17,017 bases of DNA, taken from Dehalococcoidales bacterium. Lineage in GTDB: Bacteria > Chloroflexota > Dehalococcoidia > Dehalococcoidales > UBA2162. The notes under the pieces were generated by a model, which did not search any database, was not told where the DNA came from, and was given only the letters and a program-made list of their open reading frames with translations. Shown here piece by piece: positions 6,813-14,157 of the stretch (its first letter is position 1; each line of letters begins with the position of its first letter). The position numbers were made by a program, and so were the translations under genes. The stretch lies in NCBI GenBank assembly GCA_016844285.1, contig JAENIS010000026.1, positions 1 to 17,017 on the forward strand, read 5' to 3'.

Positions 6813-8663
6813 CTAGGCCGCCTCTTCAATCCTGAAGAACTCCAATGTATCACCAACCTGAGCTTCATTGAAGTCCTTGATGACCAGGCCGCACTCATAA
6901 CCAGCCGCTACCTCTCTGACGTCGTCCTTGAAGCGTCTCAGGCTGGCGACGGTGGACTCATTGACTACCTTATCCTTACGCCGCACGATGATTGAAGCGC
7001 CACGGCTAACCTTACCCTCAGTAATGAAGATACCGGATGCCTTTTGCGTTTTGATTGCCGGAAAGACGGCTCGTACCTCGGCCCGCCCCTCAATGACCTT
7101 AACCTTGGCCGGCTGAAGCATACCTTTTAATGCCTTGCTGATATCATCCACCAGATTGTAGATGATATCATAGTGGCGCAGGCTTACGCCCCCCGTCTCA
7201 GCCAGTCGCCGTGCTCCCTGCTCAGCACCGGTGTTGAAACTAATGATTACCCCCTTGGAAGCAATCGCCAGCATCACATCGCTCTCGGTAATATCACCGA
7301 CACCAATGCGGATAATTCTTACCTTAACCTCGTCCGTGCCCAGATGTTCCAGGGAAGCCTTGATTGGCTCGATGCTCCCCTGAACATCTGCCTTGAGGAC
7401 AACATTCAGCTCCTTGACTTTGCCGGCAGTTACTTGCTCAAAGAGATTGCTCAGGTTTACTGATTTGGTTGATGAGGTTATTTCCGTTGCGGCCTGTTGT
7501 TTCCGCCTCTCGATTAATGCCTTGGCCGCTTGTTCGTCCTCGACTGCAATCAGGGTATCCCCCACCTGGGGTACACTATCCAGACCAAGAATCTCCACCG
7601 GCATGGATGGCCCGGCTCTCCGCACCTGTTTACCGGTATCGTTGTACATGGCTTTAACCCTGCTCCAGAGGCTGCCGACGACTATCGTGTCACCAACCCG
7701 CAGGGTACCATCATGAACCAGCACGGTAGCCAGTGACCCTTTGGTCTTATCCATTTTAGCTTCGATAACCACGCCCAGGGCAAAGAGAGAAGGGTCAGCC
7801 TTAAGCTCCTCCATCTCCGCCACCAGCAGGACGTTCTCCAGTAGCTGAGGGATGCCCTTCTTTTCCCGGGCTGAAACGGGGATACAGATGGTATCTCCAC
7901 CCCACTCCTCGCACACCAGACCGGCATCAGCCAGTTGTTGTTTGACCAGGTCAGGGTTGGCCTCAGGTTTATCAATCTTATTGAGGGCGACGATGATGGG
8001 CACGCCAGCCGCCCGGGCGTGGTCGATGGCTTCCAGGGTTTGCGGCATCACCCCGTCATCGGCTGCCACCACCAAAATGGCAATGTCCGTCACCTGTGCT
8101 CCACGCGCCCGCATCGCGGTAAAGGCTTCGTGACCGGGGGTATCCAGAAAGGTAATCCGGTGCCCGCTAATCTCCGTCTGGTAAGCCCCGATATGCTGCG
8201 TAATGCCACCGGCTTCGGTCGCCATGACGTCGGTCTGGCGGATAGCATCCAGTAGTCTGGTCTTGCCATGGTCAACATGGCCCATCACCGTCACGACTGG
8301 TGGTCGTGGTTTAAGGCCAACCCCTGCTTCACCTTGCTGGGTGGTGTGTTGTTGCTTAAGCTCTTTAACCAGGCTGAGCGCTTTGCGTTCCGTCTCTGGT
8401 TTGGGATGGGCTTCGTAACCACAACCGGAAGCGACGGCTGCCGCTGACTCATAACCTACGGTCTGGTTGATGTTAGCCATGATGCCTTTCTTCATCAGTT
8501 GCTTGATAACATCAATACCACTTACCCTGAGCAGGTCAGCCAGCTGTTTCACATTGATGGTGCTAGGAATTTCAACCAGGCGTGTCTTCGTCACCGAAGA
8601 GGTAGTACTACCGGCATTACCCGGAGACTCCCTGGTGTTACTCGGTTTACCCGCTATGACCAT
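6813..8663 (-). CDS. infB: translation initiation factor IF-2 (short form)
   Basis: IF-2 is the GTPase that brings initiator tRNA to the 30S subunit and promotes subunit joining. It is short (616 aa): after about 27 low-complexity residues comes one IF2_N-like domain (about 28-85, with [11 protein letters not shown]), a linker, and the G domain with G-H-V-D-H-G-K-T (128-135), D-T-P-G-H-E (174-179), N-K-I-D (228-231) and S-A-R-E. The residue after G-K-T is Arg rather than the more common Ser. Domains II to IV follow, with the C-terminal [13 protein letters not shown] typical of the family. The long repetitive N-terminal region of enterobacterial IF-2 is absent. The ATG has AGGAG seven bases upstream; the gene follows rnpM by 39 bp. 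Confidence 0.97.
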   Translation of the reverse strand: MVIAGKPSNTRESPGNAGSTTSSVTKTRLVEIPSTINVKQLADLLRVSGIDVIKQLMKKGIMANINQTVGYESAAAVASGCGYEAHPKPETERKALSLVKELKQQHTTQQGEAGVGLKPRPPVVTVMGHVDHGKTRLLDAIRQTDVMATEAGGITQHIGAYQTEISGHRITFLDTPGHEAFTAMRARGAQVTDIAILVVAADDGVMPQTLEAIDHARAAGVPIIVALNKIDKPEANPDLVKQQLADAGLVCEEWGGDTICIPVSAREKKGIPQLLENVLLVAEMEELKADPSLFALGVVIEAKMDKTKGSLATVLVHDGTLRVGDTIVVGSLWSRVKAMYNDTGKQVRRAGPSMPVEILGLDSVPQVGDTLIAVEDEQAAKALIERRKQQAATEITSSTKSVNLSNLFEQVTAGKVKELNVVLKADVQGSIEPIKASLEHLGTDEVKVRIIRIGVGDITESDVMLAIASKGVIISFNTGAEQGARRLAETGGVSLRHYDIIYNLVDDISKALKGMLQPAKVKVIEGRAEVRAVFPAIKTQKASGIFITEGKVSRGASIIVRRKDKVVNESTVASLRRFKDDVREVAAGYECGLVIKDFNEAQVGDTLEFFRIEEAA

Positions 8664-8702
8664 GCAACCACTCCTTCGAAAAAACCACCATCCAGGGTAC
8701 CC

Positions 8703-9014
8703 TTATTGCTTCTTCGCCAAACCGAGCTTTTCCGAGGTCTCGATAAGATACTCCCTGTTTTCTCTGGTAAGAGTCGTCCGTAGCGTGTGCTCCAGACGGC
8801 CGGTACTGAGGCCGGTCTGCCAGCACTCTGGTACCGGACATAAATAGGCACCACGCCCTGCCCTCTTGCCATCGATATCGACCTCGACACTTCCATCTGA
8901 GGTACGTACCAGACGTATTAATCCTCGTTTGGCCTTTGTCTGGCGGCAAGCGGCACAGGTGCGTTGTGGTATGTGCTTGATAGAATCGGAGCTAGTACTC
9001 CTCCTCGTCCTCAT
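8703..9014 (-). CDS. rnpM: YlxR/RnpM family RNA-binding protein
   Basis: A 103-aa member of the YlxR (DUF448) family, encoded next to nusA and infB in many bacteria; in Bacillus the family member has been named RnpM, a modulator of RNase P. Family marks are P-Q-R-T-C-A-A-C-R (16-24, C-x2-C), L-I-R-L-V-R, V-E-V-D, and G-R-G-A-Y-L-C with a following P-x-x-x-C-W. The C-terminal half is helical. Its start lies inside the last codons of nusA (23-bp overlap). ATG at 9014 and an in-frame TTG just before it are the only normal start codons ahead of the conserved part. The nearest GGAG is about 14 bases upstream, so initiation probably depends on ribosomes finishing nusA. Confidence 0.88.
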   Translation of the reverse strand: MRTRRSTSSDSIKHIPQRTCAACRQTKAKRGLIRLVRTSDGSVEVDIDGKRAGRGAYLCPVPECWQTGLSTGRLEHTLRTTLTRENREYLIETSEKLGLAKKQ

Positions 9015-10410
9015 CAATAGAAATCAGCTCCGGGCGCCGTCTCCTTGCCAGGTCCTCACCCTCTCTTTCACGAGAAGTTTTCTTTTTCTTCTTCTTGGTT
9101 TTATCCTCACTGGTCGCTTGTCGGCGTCCCAGAATATCCTCAGCAAACCGAAGCTGAGGCTTCACCACGGGCGGGACCGGAGGGGCCGGTTTAGCGACGA
9201 AAATGGTTTCTAGAACCGGCTCTGGTTCGGCCACTGCCACCGGAGTCAAGACTGGTTCGAGCGGAGCGGAAACGGCGGTGGGGACTTCTTCAGCCACGGC
9301 TGCTGCCAGCGCGGCTGCGGCAACAGCAACTGCTTTAGCTTCAGCCGCAAGCGCGGCGGCGGCCACCTTTTCCGCCTCAGCGACGGAGGCACTCTTGATA
9401 TCGATGCGCCACCCGGTGAGTTTAGCCGCCAGCCTGACATTTTGCCCTTCTTTGCCGATTGCCAGGGAGAGCTGTTTATCAGGGACAACCACCGTCGCCA
9501 CCCCTTCCTTCTGGTCAAGCCTGGCACTTAAGGCATGGGCTGGGCTAAGCGCACCGGCGATAAAGGCGCCGGTATCCGCACTCCACAAAACGACGTCTAT
9601 TTTTTCCCCGTTCAACTCATTGACAATATTCTGTATCCTGATACCGCGCAGTCCCACACAGCAACCGACCGGGTCAACGCCTTCCTGGCGTGCCGTCACG
9701 GCTACCTTGCTTCGCGAGCCGGCCTCGCGGGCAACTGCTTTCAACTCGACAACCCCGCTGAAAATCTCGGGCACCTCTAGCTCAAAAAGCCGGCGCAGTA
9801 AGTCCGGGTGTGAACGTGACACGACTACCCGCGGCCCTTTCGGCGTGCGTGCTACTTCCAGCATATAAACCTTGAGCCTTTGCCCGACTCGATACTTCTC
9901 CATGGGCACTTGCTCAACCGATGGTAATATCGCCTCAGCCCGGCCGATATCGACCAGGATCTGGCGTGGTTCAATGCGCTGTATTAAACCGGTAACAATA
10001 TCGCCTTCCTTACCGGCATACTCTTCGAAGATGGCACTATGCTCGGCTTCATGGAGGCGCTGTAAAATAACCTGCTTGGCGGTTTGTGCTGCAATGCGCC
10101 CGGCATTGGCGGGTGTGGCTTCGACCATGATAGTCTCGCCGAGCTGTGCCTCGGGTTTAATGAGGCGTGCTTCTGCTAGCGATACCTGGTTGCGACTATC
10201 GGAGGGTTGTTCCACGATAGCCTTCTCCGCCCATACCTGCACCCGGCCGGTGGAGGGACTAATCTTGACCGAAATATTCTGGTTGGAGGCGAAATTATCC
10301 TTTCGATAGGCTGATGCTAGCGCTGTTTCGACAGCGGTCATCACCACCTCTCTGGGCAGGTTCTTTTCCGCCGAGATCTGCGTGATAGCCAGCAGAAAAT
10401 CGCTTTTCAT
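8992..10410 (-). CDS. nusA: transcription termination/antitermination factor NusA with a long low-complexity tail
   Basis: NusA binds RNA polymerase and nascent RNA and controls pausing, termination and antitermination. The 472-aa product has the N-terminal polymerase-binding domain (1-125), an S1 domain (about 135-200), KH1 (about 235-300, with D-P-V-G-C-C-V-G-L-R-G-I-R-I-Q) and KH2 (about 303-340, with A-I-G-K-E-G-Q-N-V-R-L-A-A-K-L). The core ends near 341. The remaining 130 residues are a tail in four parts: Ala-rich (about 342-375), Pro/Val/Glu-rich (376-418), a Lys block with six or more in a row (about 438-444) followed by Arg-rich sequence, and an acidic end DEDEEEY. It is the first gene of the - strand run. 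ATG 10410 has GGAGG about 12 bases upstream, somewhat far. rimP, its usual upstream partner, is absent here. Confidence 0.96.
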   Translation of the reverse strand: MKSDFLLAITQISAEKNLPREVVMTAVETALASAYRKDNFASNQNISVKISPSTGRVQVWAEKAIVEQPSDSRNQVSLAEARLIKPEAQLGETIMVEATPANAGRIAAQTAKQVILQRLHEAEHSAIFEEYAGKEGDIVTGLIQRIEPRQILVDIGRAEAILPSVEQVPMEKYRVGQRLKVYMLEVARTPKGPRVVVSRSHPDLLRRLFELEVPEIFSGVVELKAVAREAGSRSKVAVTARQEGVDPVGCCVGLRGIRIQNIVNELNGEKIDVVLWSADTGAFIAGALSPAHALSARLDQKEGVATVVVPDKQLSLAIGKEGQNVRLAAKLTGWRIDIKSASVAEAEKVAAAALAAEAKAVAVAAAALAAAVAEEVPTAVSAPLEPVLTPVAVAEPEPVLETIFVAKPAPPVPPVVKPQLRFAEDILGRRQATSEDKTKKKKKKTSREREGEDLARRRRPELISIDEDEEEY

Positions 10411-10448
10411 CTCGGACTAAGCCCTCCAATTCTTACTTCCGATACAAC

Positions 10449-10473
10449 AAAAAAGTGGGAATAAAACCCACTT
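10449..10473 (-). terminator. intrinsic terminator in the nusA leader (possible attenuator)
   Basis: On the - strand the sequence reads AAGTGGG, a seven-base loop TTTTATT, CCCACTT, with six T residues in a row overlapping the end of the stem (10454-10449). This is a Rho-independent terminator shape. It lies downstream of the predicted nusA promoter and about 40 nt before the nusA start codon, so it would act on the nusA message itself. No competing antiterminator stem is obvious. On the + strand there is no T-run after the stem. Confidence 0.65.
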
Positions 10474-10487
10474 ACTCATCACAGCAC

Positions 10488-10516
10488 AGTATAGCACAGC
10501 CGACTCTGGTATGCAA
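10488..10516 (-). promoter_or_regulatory. predicted promoter of the nusA operon
   Basis: On the - strand TTGCAT (10516-10511) and TATACT (10493-10488) are spaced by 17 bp, and TG one base before the -10 (10496-10495) makes it an extended -10. Transcription would start near 10481. Two direct repeats of AGCACAG (+ strand, 10483-10489 and 10493-10499), 10 bp apart, overlap the -10 and could be a protein-binding site on one face of the helix. Confidence 0.5.
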
Positions 10517-10558
10517 ATTGTACGCAAGAGAGTCCTGTCTGCATTTGGTTGATTCTGC

Positions 10559-10642
10559 TGTCATTGCGAGCGTAGCGACGAAGCAATCTCAAAGATTTAT
10601 ACGGATTGCTTCGCCCCGATTTCATCGGGGCTCGCAAAGACA
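10559..10642. repeat. TGTCATTGCGAG-type palindromic dispersed repeat
   Basis: Ends TGTCATTGCGAG (10559-10570) and CTCGCAAAGACA (10631-10642) are inverted repeats with one mismatch. Further in, GCGACGAAGCAATCT is mirrored by GGATTGCTTCGC, and a nested stem CCCCGAT-TTC-ATCGGGG (10614-10630) sits in the right arm. The ends match a repeat type I know to be scattered between genes in many bacteria, with the consensus TGTCATTGCGAGC. It is non-coding and probably a REP-like or MITE-like element; no transposase is present. Confidence 0.8.
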
Positions 10643-10680
10643 ACACCAACCAAAACCGAATAGTACCATCACCTTAGTGC

Positions 10681-10710
10681 ATGACAATCCGCACCAGGTT
10701 AAGCTATACT
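10681..10710 (+). promoter_or_regulatory. predicted promoter of the M20 gene and following genes
   Basis: ATGACA (10681-10686, five of six matches to TTGACA) and TATACT (10705-10710, five of six) are 18 bp apart. A perfect TATAAT directly follows at 10710-10715 but would give a 23-bp spacer. Transcription would begin near 10717, leaving a leader of about 56 nt. Confidence 0.5.
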
Positions 10711-10772
10711 ATAATAAATAGAAGCAACGTGTTGTTAGTCCAACCTGATACAGGATGTAGTATTGTCTGGAA

Positions 10773-12002
10773 ATGAGGCGGAGTTTGGACGCAGAAAAAC
10801 TGAAGGCTTCAGTTATCGCTGAAATCGACTCCCGGCGGCACCAGCTCAGTGAGCTGTCACTGAGAATCCATGCCAACCCGGAGCTTGGTTTTCATGAAGT
10901 CAAAGCGGCTGCCTGGCTAACGGAATATCTGGCCGAAAACGGTTTCGCCGTCGAACGGGCTATCTGCGGACTGCCAACGGCTTTCCGTGCGAGCTACGGC
11001 AAGGGGAAACCGGCCCTGGCTCTGCTGGCGGAGTATGATGCTTTGCCTGGTGTTGGTCATGCCTGCGGTCATAACCTGATTGCGACCAGTGCTGTCGGTG
11101 CCGCCGTCGCTGCCCGGGCAGCCATTGACCAATTTGGTGGGACGATTTTGGTTATCGGTACACCGGCTGAGGAGCTATATGGTGGTAAGGTCATCATGGC
11201 CCGCCGGGGTATCTTTAATGACCTGGATACGGTAATGATGGTGCACCCGGGGACGCGTGATATGGCGACCACCTCGGCGCTGGCCTGCCAGAATCTAGAG
11301 GTTGAGTTCTTCGGTAAAGCGGCCCACGCTGCGGCTCAGCCGGAGGCGGGGATTAATGCCCTCGAAGCCATGCTCCTCTCCTTTGCTGGCATCAATGCCT
11401 TACGCCAGCATATCAGGAGCAGCGCCCGCATTCATGGTATCATTACTGACGGCGGGCAGGCGGCCAATGTTGTTCCTGAGCATAGTGCCGGCACCTTTAT
11501 TGTGCGGGCGAAAGATGATGATTACCTTGACGAGCTGGAGCCGAAGGTGCTGAATTGCTTCGTTGGTGCGGCATTGGCCACCGGCGCCCGCTTGGAGTAC
11601 CGGTGGGATGACATCCGCTATTCTACCATGCTCAATAATCTAGTGCTCGCCCAGCTATTTACCCGTAATCTGCAGCCACTGGGGCGCCCGATTACACATG
11701 ATGTTCCGGATAGAGCTTTTGGCAGTACTGACATGGGGAACGTGAGCCACCTGGTACCCAGTATCCATCCCCACATCGCTATTGCCGGCAAGGAAGTCTT
11801 TATCCACTCGCCACAGTTTGCCCTGGCAGCCGCCTCGGAGACGGGTATCAAGAGTATGCTCGATGCGGCCAAGGCGTTAGCCATGACCGTCATTGACCTG
11901 CTCGCCAACCCGGAAATAGTTGCCCGGGTCAAAGATGAATTCAATCACCCAGCGGCAGACGTTCTTTCTCAGTCGAGTTTGACGGCGGAGACAGAAGGGT
12001 GA
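10773..12002 (+). CDS. M20 family metallo-amidohydrolase (M20D/AbgB-like)
   Basis: A 409-aa cytoplasmic zinc-dependent amidohydrolase. The metal-site signature H-A-C-G-H (96-100, Cys98 and His100 as expected ligands), P-A-E-E (131-134, with the catalytic Glu) and H-P-G (158-160) are present, as are the lid/dimer domain with G-K-A-A-H-A-A (181-187) and the late ligand region I-H-S-P-Q-F-A (344-350). The H-A-C-G-H-N-L-I-A-T-S-A-V-G-A-A block is typical of the AbgB/PM20D2 branch, which cleaves aminoacyl or aminobenzoyl amide bonds; the true substrate cannot be read from sequence. No signal peptide is seen. The start ATG 10773 has only a weak GGAA upstream. The gene is the first of the rightward set, 40 bp ahead of the COG3580-type gene with a palindrome between. 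Confidence 0.88.
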   Translation: MRRSLDAEKLKASVIAEIDSRRHQLSELSLRIHANPELGFHEVKAAAWLTEYLAENGFAVERAICGLPTAFRASYGKGKPALALLAEYDALPGVGHACGHNLIATSAVGAAVAARAAIDQFGGTILVIGTPAEELYGGKVIMARRGIFNDLDTVMMVHPGTRDMATTSALACQNLEVEFFGKAAHAAAQPEAGINALEAMLLSFAGINALRQHIRSSARIHGIITDGGQAANVVPEHSAGTFIVRAKDDDYLDELEPKVLNCFVGAALATGARLEYRWDDIRYSTMLNNLVLAQLFTRNLQPLGRPITHDVPDRAFGSTDMGNVSHLVPSIHPHIAIAGKEVFIHSPQFALAAASETGIKSMLDAAKALAMTVIDLLANPEIVARVKDEFNHPAADVLSQSSLTAETEG

Positions 12003-12004
12003 TT

Positions 12005-12032
12005 TCGCTGAAAAAGCTCGCTTTTTCAGCGA
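12005..12032 (+). promoter_or_regulatory. perfect palindrome abutting the next ribosome binding site
   Basis: CGCTGAAAAAGC and its exact complement GCTTTTTCAGCG, extended one base at each end, face each other across TC, giving a stem of 12-13 bp. It begins three bases after the M20 stop codon and its right arm runs into GAGGTGA, the binding site for ATG 12043. There is no T-run after it, so it is more likely an mRNA-stability or translation element, or a protein-binding site, than a terminator. Confidence 0.6.
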
Positions 12033-12042
12033 GGTGAGAAAA

Positions 12043-13035
12043 ATGGTGAGAGTAGGTATTCCCCGGGCTTTGCTCTACTATCGGTATTTGCCAATGTGGC
12101 AGACTTTCTTTACCGAGCTTGGTGCCGAGGTGGTGGTTTCATCACCAACGACCCAGGCGATGCTTACCGCGGGTTCGGCTAGAGTCGTCGCTGATACCTG
12201 CTTGCCGGTGAAGATGTTTCTGGGGCATGTTATCTCCCTGGTTGACGAGTGCGACTTGATTTTCATTCCGGCCATCCGCAGCCTGAGACGTAAGGTCTAC
12301 AACTGTGCCAAGTTTCTCGGCTTACCGGATATGACGCGAGCCGTTCTCCCGGAAGCCCCACCCATCCTGGATATCGATATTGATATTAACCAGGGGCAGC
12401 GTAAACTGTATCAAGCAATCTACAAACTGGGGCGGTACTTTACCGGCAATCCATTAAAAGTGAGGCAGGCCAGCCGGGCAGCCTGGCAAACCCATTTGAA
12501 TTACCGGGAGCTAATGTGCCGCCAGAAACTGACACCGGTTGAGGCCATCGCCAGAATGTCCGGGCACAAAACCGACTCCAGCCAGTCGGCATCGAGGCCA
12601 GCCACCATTGCTCTCCTTGGTCACCCTTACCTGCTATATGATGACTACATGAACTACCGCCTTATCCACCGGCTGGAGCAGGCCGGTAATAAAGTACTGA
12701 CGGCGGAGATGCTTACTGACGGCGAGCTTGAATCAGCCATCGTTCGGCTGGGCGGCCGAGCCTACTGGACCTATGAAGAAGAGATTGTTGGTGCCGGTGA
12801 GCACTACTTGCAGAGCGGGGTCGATGGTATAATTGGTATAATGGCTTTTGGTTGTGGTCCCGATTCCTTGATGATGGAGATGGTACGCCGGCAGGCCGCC
12901 AGGCTGAAAACGGTCCCTTTTATGAGCCTCACTCTTGAGGAACACACCGCTGAAGCGGGCGTGATTACCCGGCTGGAAGCCTTTGTCGAGATGATAAAAC
13001 GCAAGAAAAGACGGCAGGTAGAGAAATGCTCCTGA
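12043..13035 (+). CDS. COG3580/DUF2229-type protein, acyl-CoA dehydratase activase-related
   Basis: A 330-aa protein resembling the DUF2229 (PF09989, CoA enzyme activase uncharacterised domain) part of very long HgdC-like fusion proteins. It opens with V-R-V-G-I-P-R-A-L-L-Y-Y and carries conserved-looking cysteines at 53 (T-C-L-P-V-K), 88 (Y-N-C-A-K) and 271 (A-F-G-C-G-P-D-S), a spacing suited to an iron-sulfur cluster of the 2-hydroxyacyl-CoA dehydratase type. The end (E-E-H-T-A-E-A-G-V-I-T-R-L-E-A-F-V-E-M) is clearly related to the end of the next protein, so the two are likely paralogous subunits of a heterodimer. ATG 12043 has GAGGTGA five bases upstream; a GTG at 12034 is in frame but has no binding site. 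The gene overlaps the next one by 10 bp. Family assignment is good; function is unknown. Confidence 0.8.
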   Translation: MVRVGIPRALLYYRYLPMWQTFFTELGAEVVVSSPTTQAMLTAGSARVVADTCLPVKMFLGHVISLVDECDLIFIPAIRSLRRKVYNCAKFLGLPDMTRAVLPEAPPILDIDIDINQGQRKLYQAIYKLGRYFTGNPLKVRQASRAAWQTHLNYRELMCRQKLTPVEAIARMSGHKTDSSQSASRPATIALLGHPYLLYDDYMNYRLIHRLEQAGNKVLTAEMLTDGELESAIVRLGGRAYWTYEEEIVGAGEHYLQSGVDGIIGIMAFGCGPDSLMMEMVRRQAARLKTVPFMSLTLEEHTAEAGVITRLEAFVEMIKRKKRRQVEKCS

Positions 13036-14126
13036 GCATGCCGCACATGGGTAATCTCTATATACCCTTTAAAGCCCTCTTTGAACGGCTTGACATTGAT
13101 TATGTTATGCCGCCGGTCACTAATCAGCGCACTCTCTCGCTTGGCGTCAGGTACTCTCCCGAAGGGCTGTGTATCCCTTTCAAACTGACGCTGGGCAATC
13201 TGATTGAAGCTGCTGAGCTGGGGGCGGATACCCTGCTCATGCCTGCTGGTGACGGTATCTGCCGGCTGGGCTACTATGCCAGGGTGCAGGAGCAAATTCT
13301 GCGTGACCTGGGGTATAATATTCAAATCATCGGGATGGGGGTTTCGGAACGGAAGCTCATCGGCTTGCTGGAGATGATACGGCGGCTGGCCAACAACGCT
13401 CCCTGGCTTAAAATCATCTCCGCCTTCCGTTTTGGTCTGGCCAAATTATCTGCCCTGGATAGGACGGAGCAGGTGGTACAGAAAGTGCGAGCGGTCGAGT
13501 TGGTCAAAGGTACGGCCAACCAGATATTTATCCGGGCCGTTGTTGCGATTGATAAGGCAGACGATTATGATAGTCTGAAAGAGGTGCAGAGAGACTATGC
13601 TGACCAGCTTGACCGGGTAACCAGGGATGTAAACGCCCGGCCATTGGTCGTCGGCATTAGCGGCGAGTTCTACGTGGTGCTGGAGCCATTCTCCAATCTT
13701 GATGTGGAGAGCGAGCTTGGTAAACTTGGCGTGGAGGTGAGACGGACAACCTTTGTCTCCAAGTGGACTAACTTCAGCCTGTTTCTCAACCCCCTGGGGA
13801 TAAATGAAAAAGACCGGCTTCACCGGGCAGCCTGGCCTTACCTCAAGCGAGATATTGGTGGCGAAGGCTGGGAAACGGTCGGGGAAAAGGTGCTTCATGC
13901 CAGAGAGTATGATGGTATAATCCACCTTGCCCCCTTTACCTGTATGCCCGAAATAATCGCCCGGAATATCATGCCCAAGACGAAAGAGAATATTCCGGTG
14001 CTGACCATCCTTTGTGACGAGCAGGCCACCAAGACCGGCATGTTGACCAGAGTGGAAGCCTTCGTCGACCTGCTCCAACGGCGGCGACTGGCCAGGCAAA
14101 AGGATGGGCGACTGGTTAAGGTTTGA
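13026..14126 (+). CDS. COG3581-type protein, partner of the DUF2229 protein
   Basis: A 366-aa protein of the type fused at the C-terminal end of long HgdC-like polypeptides. It opens with P-H-M-G-N-L-Y-I-P-F-K-A-L, then has Cys49 in P-E-G-L-C-I-P-F-K, Cys79 in D-G-I-C-R-L-G-Y-Y and Cys306 in A-P-F-T-C-M-P-E. The C-[LI]-P-x-K motif and the T-R-[LV]-E-A-F-V-x-[ML] close are shared with the upstream protein. Three Cys per subunit in this arrangement recall the cluster ligands of 2-hydroxyglutaryl-CoA dehydratase subunits and double-cubane proteins, but no substrate can be assigned. The ATG lies within the last codons of the upstream gene, with AGGTAGAG before it. No membrane segment or signal is seen. 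A 250-bp repeat-filled gap separates it from the activator gene. Confidence 0.8.
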   Translation: MLLSMPHMGNLYIPFKALFERLDIDYVMPPVTNQRTLSLGVRYSPEGLCIPFKLTLGNLIEAAELGADTLLMPAGDGICRLGYYARVQEQILRDLGYNIQIIGMGVSERKLIGLLEMIRRLANNAPWLKIISAFRFGLAKLSALDRTEQVVQKVRAVELVKGTANQIFIRAVVAIDKADDYDSLKEVQRDYADQLDRVTRDVNARPLVVGISGEFYVVLEPFSNLDVESELGKLGVEVRRTTFVSKWTNFSLFLNPLGINEKDRLHRAAWPYLKRDIGGEGWETVGEKVLHAREYDGIIHLAPFTCMPEIIARNIMPKTKENIPVLTILCDEQATKTGMLTRVEAFVDLLQRRRLARQKDGRLVKV

Positions 14127-14157
14127 AGAGGAAATGTTTAGCAACCTATTCCCATGC

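Larger units (their letters stand above)
10411..10772. other. divergent intergenic region between nusA and the M20 gene
   Basis: These 362 bp hold no convincing gene. From left to right they contain the nusA ribosome binding site, an intrinsic terminator on the - strand, a leftward promoter with overlapping direct repeats, a palindromic dispersed repeat (10559-10642) flanked by 8-bp arms TTTGGTTG (10544-10551) and CAACCAAA (10647-10654), and a rightward promoter for the M20 gene. Confidence 0.7.

Noticed and set aside
9203..9868. 221-aa Ala/Ser/Thr-rich frame on the + strand
   Set aside because: It is the mirror of the Ala-rich tail and KH domains of nusA; GC-rich Ala codons leave the opposite strand open by composition.
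10455..10721. 88-aa frame on the + strand between nusA and the M20 gene
   Set aside because: It is made of the palindromic repeat and overlaps both predicted promoters; no ribosome binding site or family match.
13446..14144. 232-aa frame on the - strand
   Set aside because: Antisense to the COG3581-type gene, which has coupling, conserved Cys motifs and a matching neighbour.
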